DNA of 32,883 bases, from the NCBI RefSeq assembly GCF_946479715.1, contig NZ_CAMLHF010000036.1, forward strand, positions 1-32,883, in the 5' to 3' direction. The notes below the pieces were generated by a model. That model saw only the letters and a list, made by a program, of their open reading frames with translations. It searched no databases and was not told the origin of the DNA. Below are positions 9,101 to 16,410 of the stretch, in pieces. Within the stretch, counting starts at the first letter, position 1, and each line of letters starts with the position of its first letter. Origin of the DNA: an uncultured Pedobacter sp. GTDB taxonomy: Bacteria; Bacteroidota; Bacteroidia; Sphingobacteriales; Sphingobacteriaceae. The position numbers and the translations under genes are program-made.

Positions 9101-10467
9101 CCAAAGGATGGCACTGTGTAGATGATATGGATCCCGTAATTCCTATGACAATGATTTTTGAATTGTTCGCTGAAATTGCAGTTGAGCAGTCGCCCGAAGA
9201 GCAGGTTCAAAAGATCATGAACATAAAGGTATTTCAATGGATGAATGTTGCAAAACCATTTGTAGAAACAGTTACAGGCGAGTGGAAAGATCAGCAATTG
9301 GTATATCTGAACCTTGAGCGATTTGCAAATGCAGAAGTATTGCTGGCCAGAAAACTTGCTGATGCTCCTGTGAAGAGTTTTGATGTGGGTAAGATTTTGG
9401 ACATCGACAGAACAACTGAACAGATATATGATGGGCATATGTTCCATGGGCCCGGCTATCAGGGTATAAAGAAATTAATTGCTGTTGGTGAAAAAGGCAT
9501 TACCGGTATTATTGAAGGTGATACCGGTAAGGGTTCTCTTTTAGATAATGCCGGACAGCTGTTTGGTTTATGGCTGCAGCTTACACTTACAAAAGACCGC
9601 ATCGCTTTCCCTGTTAAAATACAGGAAATAGAGTTCTTTGATGATTTTAAAGATCAGAAAGGAAGTTTTGAATGCACTTGCGTGCTCACGGAGTTGAATG
9701 ATGAATTTGCTACCGCAGATTTTGTGATGAAAAGGGACAATAAGATCTGGGCAATAATATCAGGCTGGCAAAACAGAAGACTAGAAATTGATGAAGCATT
9801 GTGGAGTGTATCTATGTCGCCATTAAATAACAGACTTTCAGAAGAGATTGCTCCAGGTGTGTTCATGTTTCACAACGCTTACAATAGGGTGGTTTCGTGG
9901 GATTTTATTTTAAAACGCTATTTCAACCAGGATGAGAAAAAACATCATAATTCTTTACTGCCAAATAAGCGAAAAGAATGGATGATCAGTAGGGTTGCGG
10001 TAAAAGATGCTGTTCGAAATTTACTGAACAAGACTAAGCAAGAGGCATATTTTCCAATTGCTTTTGAAATCAGATCTGATGAGTTCAGAAAGCCTTACCC
10101 ACACGGAAGTATGACTGATGGCATACATGTTTCTATTGCCCATAAAGGGACTGATGCGGTTGGAATTGCACAATACGACCGCTCTGTTGGTATTGACATT
10201 GAAAGGATTGAGGAACGAAGTGAAGGATTTGGTGATCTCGTTTTCTCTGAGGAAGAGAAGGTATTGTTAGCAGATAAAGACAAGGCAGAATGGGCAACCC
10301 GTTTCTGGGTGGCGAAGGAAGCTTACGGGAAATACCTTGGCAAGGGCTTGCAAGGAAATCCAAAAGCATATACTATACAAGAGATCAGAGGAGAAGAATT
10401 AAGAATTAACGACATATTCATAAAAACTATAAAACACAAAAATTATATAATCGGATGGACGCAGTAG
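6190..10467 (+). CDS. PUFA-type polyketide synthase, KS-AT-like-DH-phosphopantetheinyl transferase
   Basis: This 1425-residue synthase complements the upstream protein. Domains: ketosynthase (about 4-450) with the full Cys207, His342, His381 set; an acyltransferase-like domain (545-830) with GHSLGEW (Ser616) and His717, but with the usual GQGSQ loop changed to GLDGL (555-559) and a shortened segment where the carboxylate-binding Arg normally sits; a Met-rich helix (900-925) resembling one in the upstream protein; a double-hotdog PS-DH dehydratase (950-1200) with DHSLLRQPKGW (His965), PVIPMT and Asp1119; and a C-terminal Sfp-like 4'-phosphopantetheinyl transferase (about 1250-1425) with GIDIE (Asp1336, Glu1338) and WVAKEAYGKY (Lys1376, Glu1377). 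The ATG at 6190 lies 12 nt after the previous stop, behind a GGAGGG stretch. The PPTase probably loads the ACPs of this operon. The AT-like domain may be altered or inactive. A chain-length-factor identity was considered and rejected because KS and AT motifs are recognisable. Confidence 0.92.
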   Translation: MKKTDVAVVGMSCIFPGAGDMETFWQNIINKVDSTQIVPANRIDQVHFEKGSAGVDRFYCNRGGFIPEVEFDPANFGILPVAVEGTEPDHLLTLSLVQKALEDAGVFEKNVSLDKTGIIIGKGNYAGPGATRAIEIVRTGEQIASVLKDLLPHLAEEEIDKVKKEFQVRKGRFGADTAMGLIPNLVASLVANRLNLGGVAYTLDAACASSLIAIDHAVQELNSNRCNMVIAGGVHVGQNASFWSIFTQLGALSRKGKIAPFDEGADGLLIGEGCGFVVLKRLEDAIADGDRIYSVLKGIGVSSDGSGTSVMSPSVKGQIKAIAQAWKNAGVDLKDIGYIEAHGTGTPLGDKTEIETLLQFFGSDTSLPKAGIGTVKSNIGHAMPASGIAGLIKTSLALYHGIIPPTLHCDVPLAQLKETRFSAVQDPQNWESSGLPRIAGVNAFGFGGINAHVVLEGYGANKPEPASVLKSTQTDQVLLIARHSHEALLDALETNDKDPGEGKYRIAVFDPTPERIKKALKIAGKNNPWRNKQDIWYSNEPLLSNGGKIAFVFPGLDGLAGGEVLSVAEHFNIAHKEASTAGGLLDEALKILEKSSILDTAIKQLGVLPDMNAGHSLGEWLAARSSELAEESSVMQLLNYLNPETFELKDSRFIAVGCGIDKLQPIIENIDQLYLSNDNCPQQVILCGSNTALDELVPILRTKQIFHQILPFQSGFHSPFVADKLDVMLEGMKDMQFRKTKFPLWSATTLELYPEGFEAIRQLSVEHLIKPVRFRELTERLYNEGARVFVQIGSGGLIGFIDDTLRGKNYSAVSSNVPIRSGIAQLQRVLAALFVEGKEAGMQFMGYDKKKVAARKGIVLQLGLPIINNITSIKALAQKQEKTAYRREAVLEDSAASHPLMKAFNENVEEMIDIQSELLQLFKNGVSANQTINAPAPVMKASGQRVPFSKKLDVSLENCPYLVDHSLLRQPKGWHCVDDMDPVIPMTMIFELFAEIAVEQSPEEQVQKIMNIKVFQWMNVAKPFVETVTGEWKDQQLVYLNLERFANAEVLLARKLADAPVKSFDVGKILDIDRTTEQIYDGHMFHGPGYQGIKKLIAVGEKGITGIIEGDTGKGSLLDNAGQLFGLWLQLTLTKDRIAFPVKIQEIEFFDDFKDQKGSFECTCVLTELNDEFATADFVMKRDNKIWAIISGWQNRRLEIDEALWSVSMSPLNNRLSEEIAPGVFMFHNAYNRVVSWDFILKRYFNQDEKKHHNSLLPNKRKEWMISRVAVKDAVRNLLNKTKQEAYFPIAFEIRSDEFRKPYPHGSMTDGIHVSIAHKGTDAVGIAQYDRSVGIDIERIEERSEGFGDLVFSEEEKVLLADKDKAEWATRFWVAKEAYGKYLGKGLQGNPKAYTIQEIRGEELRINDIFIKTIKHKNYIIGWTQ

Positions 10468-10754
10468 TATCGACAGCAAAACTGAACAGCAACGAGATCT
10501 TTGATCTTATGAAACAATTTATTACAGAGGTGATAGGAGAAGAGTTTGTGGAAGAAATGGATATCACTATGGAAAGCTCTTTCACTAAAGACCTTGAGAT
10601 GGATAGTATTGAAATTGTATCCTTTTCTGAGAAAATTAAGGCACATTTTGGTGAGCAGATAGACTTTACAGGATGGTTGTCTAACATGGATCTTGATCAG
10701 CTTATCAATCTGAATTTAGGAACAATTGTAAATTATATAGAAGAATGCCAATAA
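10455..10754 (+). CDS. Free-standing acyl carrier protein
   Basis: This 99-residue acidic protein has the phosphopantetheine attachment motif DSIE (Ser51), preceded by SSFTKDLEM and followed by the helix III region of an ACP. The start overlaps the last 13 nt of the preceding synthase, so the two are translationally coupled. It has its own carrier fold rather than a copy of the DSIKRMEI-type ACPs inside the first synthase. It could accept a starter unit, carry the finished chain to the downstream transferases, or deliver an extra acyl group. Which of these applies cannot be read from sequence. Confidence 0.9.
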   Translation: MDAVVSTAKLNSNEIFDLMKQFITEVIGEEFVEEMDITMESSFTKDLEMDSIEIVSFSEKIKAHFGEQIDFTGWLSNMDLDQLINLNLGTIVNYIEECQ

Positions 10755-11509
10755 TAGAAGTAAATAACAGAGGGGTGCATATTCAGGAACTGAATAAAGG
10801 AGCTGAGGAAACGGTGCTGCTTGTTCACGGGATGTTTAGCAACCTTTCTATTTACTATTTTAATATTGCTCCCATTTTAGCGAAACACTTTCATGTGGTT
10901 ATGTATGATCTTAAAAGCCACGGCTTAAGTGAAAGGATAGAAAATGGCTATGATCTTAATAGTATGACCGATGATCTGGTGAATTTACTAGATAGTTTGG
11001 GAATTGATAAGGTGCACCTGGCCGGATATAGTTTTGGGGGACTTATTGCTTTAAAAATGGCTGCACGCTTTCCCGGAAAGATAAAAAAGCTTGCTGTTAT
11101 AGAGGCGCCGGATCCTAATGATGATAAAACGCGAGATATTATAGATGATTACAGCAGGGAGTTTCTGGAGCATTATGTAACCAATTTTACAGATACCACA
11201 AAGGTAAAAATGGGGAAGAGACAGATGGAACGTAACCATCGCATGTATGAATATCTTTTTCATGAAACCAGTATAAAGAGTGATATGATTCTCGAGAAAG
11301 AGTTTTTTAGCGCTGCTGAGATTTCGGATATACAGCAAGACACTTTATTGCTATATGGTGCACATTCAAATTGCCTGGGAGCAGGTAAGAAACTGAAAAA
11401 TAAAATAAGAGCAGCAGCGCTGCTTGAAGTTAACGGCGACCATAACATCCCTATACAGGAGCCGGTAAGTATTGGAAATATCATGGAAACATTTTTTAAC
11501 AATGGCTAA
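10745..11509 (+). CDS. Alpha/beta hydrolase, possible chain-release esterase or acyltransferase
   Basis: This 254-residue protein has the alpha/beta-hydrolase fold: oxyanion HGMF near residue 29, a nucleophile elbow GYSFGG with Ser96, and a C-terminal NGDHNIP with His233 as the likely catalytic base. After strand beta-7, where an Asp usually sits (LLYGxDS), the sequence reads LLYGAHS with His207, so the acid must come from elsewhere or the triad is altered. It overlaps the ACP gene by 10 nt and has no signal peptide, so it acts in the cytoplasm. Its position directly after the carrier suggests it cleaves or transfers the completed chain, which is inference. No TE or reductase domain is visible in the two synthases, which makes a stand-alone release enzyme plausible. 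Confidence 0.85.
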   Translation: MPIIEVNNRGVHIQELNKGAEETVLLVHGMFSNLSIYYFNIAPILAKHFHVVMYDLKSHGLSERIENGYDLNSMTDDLVNLLDSLGIDKVHLAGYSFGGLIALKMAARFPGKIKKLAVIEAPDPNDDKTRDIIDDYSREFLEHYVTNFTDTTKVKMGKRQMERNHRMYEYLFHETSIKSDMILEKEFFSAAEISDIQQDTLLLYGAHSNCLGAGKKLKNKIRAAALLEVNGDHNIPIQEPVSIGNIMETFFNNG

Positions 11510-12710
11510 ATTCGTATTCATAGTTCCGCCTTTAACAGGGCATATTAATCCCACATTAAGTATTGGCGCTGTTTTATTGCATCGTGGTCATGAAGTGGCC
11601 TGGATTAGCCTGGATAAGTCTTTGGCTTTGCGCCTTCCTAAGGGGGGGCAGTTACTACTTATTGAGTATGATGAAAATGATCAGCAAAAACAAGACAGCG
11701 AGAAATATCTCGACATCATTACAAAGAAGATCGTTTACGGTATCGATAGCATCAAATTCCTTTATGAGGAAGTTTTGATCCCTTTGAACAGACACAGTTA
11801 TGAAGGTATTGCGGTTTTGTTGGATAAGTTTAAACCAGATCTGATAATTACAGATCATCAGATGTTTGCCGGGGCTATTGCTGCCGTTAATAAAAATATT
11901 CCTTATGCAACTTCTGTTACGGCACCGGCTGCAATTAAGGTGATGGATGAATTACCGAAGATTCATGAATGGGAGGTAAATCAGATTGTAACACTTCAGA
12001 AAGAACTGGGTATCGAAAGTGAAAATGCTATTGCCTGCTCGGAGCTATTGACAATGGTGTTGACTTCTAAAGCATTTTTTGGCGAAATGGAATTGCCTTC
12101 TAATTATCAGTTTGTAGGTCCGGTTATCCATAAGAGAGAAGAACAAACGGCTTTTGATTGGGAAGGATTGGAGCAGAGAACCGGGCAACCAAAAATACTG
12201 GTAAGTATAGGAACTACATTTGATCATGAACATAAGAAGAGCTTTTTTGCTAAGGTAATTGAAGCTTTTGCCGGGGAGCCCTTAACAGTTGTTGTTGTTT
12301 CTGATCCCTCGTTATTTGATGAATGGCCGCAGAATTTTATAGTTCAGCGCAATGTTCCACAACTGGAGCTGCTACCTTGTCTCGATGCAGTTGTTTGCCA
12401 TGGAGGTCATAATACAGTATGTGAAACTTTAACTAATGGTTTGCCAATGGTAGTTGTGCCTATTGCTTACGACCAGTCGCACGTTGCCGGAAGGGTAGTC
12501 AGAGTGGGTGCTGGTTTGAGGTTAAATTTCAATCGGTTCAAATCAAAGCATCTTAAGGAAGCTGTTGAGGAAATTTTAAATAATGATTCTTTCGGTAAGG
12601 CAGCGCAACAGATGGGTTTGTCTTTTGAAGAGGCTGGAGGAACTGAAACAGCAGCTGATTTGCTTGTACAGTTAAGCGCGGTGAGATATGTTGAGGTATT
12701 AAATAATTAA
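11502..12710 (+). CDS. GT1-family glycosyltransferase (MGT/UGT-like), copy 1
   Basis: This 402-residue GT-B glycosyltransferase resembles the macrolide/UDP-glucuronosyl transferase family. The N-terminus reads KFVFIVPPLTGHINPTLSIG, the acceptor-side pattern of this family. The C-terminal nucleotide-sugar motif is CHGGHNTVCETLTNG followed by PIAYDQSH, with Asp324-Gln325 at the end. The ATG at 11502 is chosen over an in-frame TTG at 11472 because it gives the canonical N-terminus and overlaps the hydrolase stop by only 8 nt. It is clearly paralogous to the next gene. It probably glycosylates a hydroxyl or carboxyl of the polyketide/lipid product; in plant enzymes a terminal Gln at this site goes with glucose donors, but carrying this over to a bacterial enzyme is speculative. 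Confidence 0.92.
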   Translation: MAKFVFIVPPLTGHINPTLSIGAVLLHRGHEVAWISLDKSLALRLPKGGQLLLIEYDENDQQKQDSEKYLDIITKKIVYGIDSIKFLYEEVLIPLNRHSYEGIAVLLDKFKPDLIITDHQMFAGAIAAVNKNIPYATSVTAPAAIKVMDELPKIHEWEVNQIVTLQKELGIESENAIACSELLTMVLTSKAFFGEMELPSNYQFVGPVIHKREEQTAFDWEGLEQRTGQPKILVSIGTTFDHEHKKSFFAKVIEAFAGEPLTVVVVSDPSLFDEWPQNFIVQRNVPQLELLPCLDAVVCHGGHNTVCETLTNGLPMVVVPIAYDQSHVAGRVVRVGAGLRLNFNRFKSKHLKEAVEEILNNDSFGKAAQQMGLSFEEAGGTETAADLLVQLSAVRYVEVLNN

Positions 12711-12719
12711 AAGAGAATT

Positions 12720-13895
12720 ATGTCAAAGTTTTTGTTCGTTGTGCCACCTTTTTTTGGACACATAAGCCCAACGCTAAGTATTGGAGCTAGTCTGATTGCT
12801 AAAGGTCATGAGGTGAAATGGCTCGGTGTTATACCACTTTCGGATGCTCATATTCCTGAAGGTGGCGAGTATATCTATCCACAGGAAGATTTGGTTGAAC
12901 ATCAGGAAGAACTTCAAAAAATATTAAAGAGACAAGATGATGGCCCCGCCTGCTCCGGTCCTGAGGTAATGAAACTGGCACTTGAAGAAACCTATGTTCC
13001 TATTGCCCGCATTATGATGAAAGGTCTGGGTAAGTATGTGGATGCATGGAAACCAGATGTAATTATAAACGATTGCATCACTTTTGCCGGTGCATTATGT
13101 GCTTACATTAAAGGGATTCCTTGTGTTACCACTACACCGGTGCCACCGGATGTGATGGGCGATACGGCGAACAGCGCACCTAAAATATTTGAATGGCAGG
13201 AAAACCTGATTAAAGGATTACAGCGGGAATTTGGCGTGTACGGTGAGGAAATTGTAATTCACTCACATAAAATGAACATCGTTTTTACTTCTGAAGAGTT
13301 TGCCGGAGCTCAGGATTCAATGCCTCATATGAAATTTGTTGGGCCGGTTAAAGGCCGTCCAAATCATGCTGATTTTGATTGGGAGAGATTAGAAAAAGCG
13401 ACTACCCCTAAAGTGTTTGTTTCGTTAGGAACTTTGCTGGTTGACATTAGAAAAGAGTTTTTTGGTAAGTTGATCGAAGCTTTTGCCAATGCACCCGTAA
13501 CTATCGTGGCGGCAACCAATCCAGACATTTTTGAGCAATGGCCGGATAATTTTATTGTCAATGGTTTTGTGCCACAGGCCGAGCTGATGCCAAAAATGGA
13601 TGTTGTGATTTGCCATGGTGGTTTTAATACCGTTAACGATACTTTCATTAATGGGTTGCCGATGTTGATTACTCCAATTGCTTATGATCATTTTCATACA
13701 GCAAAACTTATTGAAAATGCTGGTTGCGGGATCAAGATCCGTTATAAAAGATTACGCATTGAGGACATGAAAAAGGCGGTGTTTGAATTGCTGGAAAATC
13801 CGATATACAGAAACGCCTCTTTAAGAATTAAAGAAACATTTATTGCTGCCGGTGGAAATGATAAAGCAGTGCAGCTATTAGAAGAATTTGTATGA
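12720..13895 (+). CDS. GT1-family glycosyltransferase (MGT/UGT-like), copy 2
   Basis: This 391-residue paralogue of the preceding gene starts 9 nt after its stop. The N-terminus (KFLFVVPPFFGHISPTLSIG) matches copy 1 closely. The donor motif has diverged: CHGGFNTVNDTFING has Asp where family members usually have Glu, and the motif ends PIAYDHFH, with Asp323-His324 instead of Asp-Gln. The residues that hold the sugar donor therefore differ between the copies, consistent with different donors or with successive transfers to different acceptors. There is no signal peptide or membrane segment, so it acts on the cytoplasmic side. Its stop overlaps the next start (ATGA). Confidence 0.92.
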   Translation: MSKFLFVVPPFFGHISPTLSIGASLIAKGHEVKWLGVIPLSDAHIPEGGEYIYPQEDLVEHQEELQKILKRQDDGPACSGPEVMKLALEETYVPIARIMMKGLGKYVDAWKPDVIINDCITFAGALCAYIKGIPCVTTTPVPPDVMGDTANSAPKIFEWQENLIKGLQREFGVYGEEIVIHSHKMNIVFTSEEFAGAQDSMPHMKFVGPVKGRPNHADFDWERLEKATTPKVFVSLGTLLVDIRKEFFGKLIEAFANAPVTIVAATNPDIFEQWPDNFIVNGFVPQAELMPKMDVVICHGGFNTVNDTFINGLPMLITPIAYDHFHTAKLIENAGCGIKIRYKRLRIEDMKKAVFELLENPIYRNASLRIKETFIAAGGNDKAVQLLEEFV

Positions 13896-15145
13896 AAAGA
13901 AAACTTCTATTTGCCGAAAGAATGCTTCATGGAAATGGAGAAGCACCCTTTAATGCCGTAATTCCTATAAAGTTAAAGGGCAGTTTTGAGATAGAGGGTT
14001 TGCGCTATGCATTAAGGAAGCTTCAGGAAAAACACCCGTTTTTGAATGCTTTTGTGATGGATGACCAGAAGTCGAGGCCTTGGTTTGTGGTTAGTGAAAA
14101 AATTGAACTGCAAATTCCTCTAAGGATTGTAACCCGGACTACTGATGACGACTGGAAGACAGAGTCAATGAATGAGTGGGCGACCTTGTTTGATACCAGA
14201 TCAGGACCTTTAATGAGGCTGGTTTGGATAAAAGGTGAAGAGTTTTCGGAGTTTATAATGGTTATTCATCACTGTCTTTGTGACGGAGGTTCGGCTATGG
14301 CAATTTTGGCTGAGCTTTTACTGCTCATAGATGATGGCTCAGTAGAGATAGGTAAGGAAGACCCAATTTTAAGAATTGAAGATATTATACCGGTTTCAGT
14401 TCTTAATAACAAGAAGAAGATCATTAAAGCCAAATTAATTGGAGGTGTAGCAAATCTATTTTTGTGGCTGGTTCCTGTTAAAAAGAAGTTGATCGAAAGA
14501 AAACGTGATTATATGATTCACTGGAAGCTTGATAAAGAATTGAGCGAACGGTTAATCCATAAGTGTAAATCGGAAGGAGTTACTGTTAATACGGCCCTGT
14601 GTGTGGCAGTGTTAAATGCCTTTAAGGAAGTTCGAAAAGAAAACTTTCATAACAAAATCTCACTCCCTGTTGATATTCGCAGGTTTGCCCCAAAAATTAA
14701 GAGAGATAATATTTTTGCGTTTGGTTTGATGCTGGTGGTTTCTGCAGATAAAGACCTCGGCTTTTTTGCTGACGCTAAAAGAATGCAGGAAGATATTGAT
14801 AAGAAAACCGCAAAGTTAGATCCGTATGAAACGATTATGATGATGGAAGAATCTCATTCATCATTAAATAACTTTACCAATTTTCTAAAGTATGGCAAGT
14901 CCAGTAACGATTGCATGTTTTCTAATCTGGGTAGAGTAGATATTCCTTATCTGTATAAAAATTTTGCTGTGGAGACCATTTTTAGCCCCTCTGTAATAGG
15001 CCCGTTGGGGAATACGACAACACTTGTAACCTCAACCTATCTTGGGCAAATGGATTTTACATTTATTGCCAGCGAAGGGTTTATCCCTTACAATGAAGCG
15101 CAGGCCATTAAAGAAAAAATGATGGTATTACTGACTGAGTTATGA
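13892..15145 (+). CDS. Condensation-domain-like (PapA/alcohol acyltransferase-type) acyltransferase, copy 1
   Basis: This 417-residue stand-alone protein belongs to the CoA/carrier-dependent acyltransferase superfamily that includes NRPS condensation domains and mycobacterial PapA proteins. It has the active-site motif HHCLCDG (HHxxxDG; His126, His127, Asp131). The N-terminus has the typical chain LRYALRKLQEKHPFLNA, and PVDIRRFAPKIK lies in the C-terminal lobe. It would transfer an acyl group from CoA or ACP to a hydroxyl or amine, most likely on the glycolipid head group or polyketide chain made by this operon (inference). It overlaps GT copy 2 by 4 nt and the next gene by 4 nt. No NRPS adenylation or carrier domains are attached, which argues against peptide synthesis. 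Confidence 0.87.
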   Translation: MKRKLLFAERMLHGNGEAPFNAVIPIKLKGSFEIEGLRYALRKLQEKHPFLNAFVMDDQKSRPWFVVSEKIELQIPLRIVTRTTDDDWKTESMNEWATLFDTRSGPLMRLVWIKGEEFSEFIMVIHHCLCDGGSAMAILAELLLLIDDGSVEIGKEDPILRIEDIIPVSVLNNKKKIIKAKLIGGVANLFLWLVPVKKKLIERKRDYMIHWKLDKELSERLIHKCKSEGVTVNTALCVAVLNAFKEVRKENFHNKISLPVDIRRFAPKIKRDNIFAFGLMLVVSADKDLGFFADAKRMQEDIDKKTAKLDPYETIMMMEESHSSLNNFTNFLKYGKSSNDCMFSNLGRVDIPYLYKNFAVETIFSPSVIGPLGNTTTLVTSTYLGQMDFTFIASEGFIPYNEAQAIKEKMMVLLTEL

Positions 15146-16410
15146 GAAGAAGGCTGATCATGGGAGAAAGAATCATGTATGTGGATGCTTCTACCCCTTT
15201 AAATTGTGTGTTTGCGGTAACCATTCGCGGTAGCTTTACCCTTGAAAGATTACGCAATGCACTACATAGAGTGCAGCAGAAACATCCTTTATTACGAGCA
15301 AGTATAAAGGAGGATGCTGCTGGGGTTCCGTATTTTGTTTCGAGCAATAAGCTCTCTGAAATTCCAGTTAGAATCGGAGAACGGGTTAGTGATGACGATT
15401 GGAAAATACAATCTAAAGCTGAATGGAGGAAACTCTTTGATGGCAAAAGTGCGCCATTAGCAAGAGTTGTATGGCTTAAGGATGCCGAAGTTTCCGATCT
15501 GATTCTAGTTTGTCCGCATTGTATTTGTGACGGTACTACTTTTATTGCTTTGATGAGTGAGATATTGGAAGTACTGGATAAACCGGAAAAGGAGTTATCT
15601 AGCTACCTGCCATTTAATTCTATGGAAGGATTACTTTCTCAATCATTTAAAGCGAGCAAAGGAAAGATTTTAAAAGCGAAGTTTTTTTCAGTAGTTGCAA
15701 GGTTATTTTTTCTTTTTAAATCTACAAAAAGTAAAAAGCCTGAGGGACAAAACTATTTCGTGCACTGGAGATTGGACGCAGAGAAAACAGCTGCGCTTAC
15801 GATTGAATGTAAGACGGCAGGCGCAAGTGTATATGCTGCATTGTGTGTCATTTTATTAAAAGCATTTCAATCTGTTAAAGGAAATAAGGCCCAAGGTAAG
15901 ATCATCTGCCCGGTTGATGTGAGGAGATTTGTTACTGAAATAAAAGAAGATACTATGTTTGCTTTTGCGCCAATTGCTGAACTATCGGTTGATGATAAGC
16001 TTGCCGGTTTTTGGGAAAAAGCAAAGAAAGTAAAGGAAGACCTGAATGCAAAAATTGCTGCTATGAATGTTCATGAACTATTGATCATGAGTGAATATTT
16101 CCATGGCTCGGTAAAGAAGATGGTAAAGTATTTATTGACCACCGAAGGCAGCCATGATGTAACTTTTTCGAATATGGGCAGACTTGGAATTCCCGAAAAC
16201 TATGATTCCTTTGAAGTGGAAGCTATATATAGTCCAACAGTCGGTTTCCCCTGGCGAAATCCCAATACTATAGTTGTAAGTACTTTTAAAGGAGAAATGG
16301 ATTTCAGCTTTTGCTCAAATGATGCATTTTTACCTGAAAGCGAGGCTATAGCAATTAAAAATAAAGCGCTGGAACTATTACTGCAAGAGTTGATGATAAG
16401 TTATGCTTAA
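15142..16410 (+). CDS. Condensation-domain-like acyltransferase, copy 2
   Basis: This 422-residue paralogue of the preceding gene shares the N-terminal pattern (LRNALHRVQQKHPLLRA) and the PVDVRRFVTEIK segment. Its active-site motif reads PHCICDG: the first His of HHxxxDG is Pro125, while the second, catalytic His126, and Asp130-Gly131 are kept. Substitution of the first His is tolerated in the superfamily, so activity is likely but not certain. Translation is coupled through ATGA overlap with copy 1, and the 3' end overlaps the membrane-protein gene by 8 nt. It probably adds a second acyl group, or acts at a different position, on the same product. Confidence 0.87.
   Translation: MRRRLIMGERIMYVDASTPLNCVFAVTIRGSFTLERLRNALHRVQQKHPLLRASIKEDAAGVPYFVSSNKLSEIPVRIGERVSDDDWKIQSKAEWRKLFDGKSAPLARVVWLKDAEVSDLILVCPHCICDGTTFIALMSEILEVLDKPEKELSSYLPFNSMEGLLSQSFKASKGKILKAKFFSVVARLFFLFKSTKSKKPEGQNYFVHWRLDAEKTAALTIECKTAGASVYAALCVILLKAFQSVKGNKAQGKIICPVDVRRFVTEIKEDTMFAFAPIAELSVDDKLAGFWEKAKKVKEDLNAKIAAMNVHELLIMSEYFHGSVKKMVKYLLTTEGSHDVTFSNMGRLGIPENYDSFEVEAIYSPTVGFPWRNPNTIVVSTFKGEMDFSFCSNDAFLPESEAIAIKNKALELLLQELMISYA

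Noticed and set aside
6190..10467. Second synthase as a PfaC-type KS-chain-length-factor protein
   Set aside because: The domain after the KS has acyltransferase marks (GHSLGEW, HSP) and not a second KS-like fold.
11472..11501. TTG start giving a 10-residue N-terminal extension on the first glycosyltransferase
   Set aside because: It would overlap the hydrolase by 38 nt; the ATG at 11502 gives the usual family N-terminus and matches the short overlaps seen across the operon.
13892..16410. NRPS condensation modules
   Set aside because: The proteins stand alone with no adenylation or carrier domains in the window.
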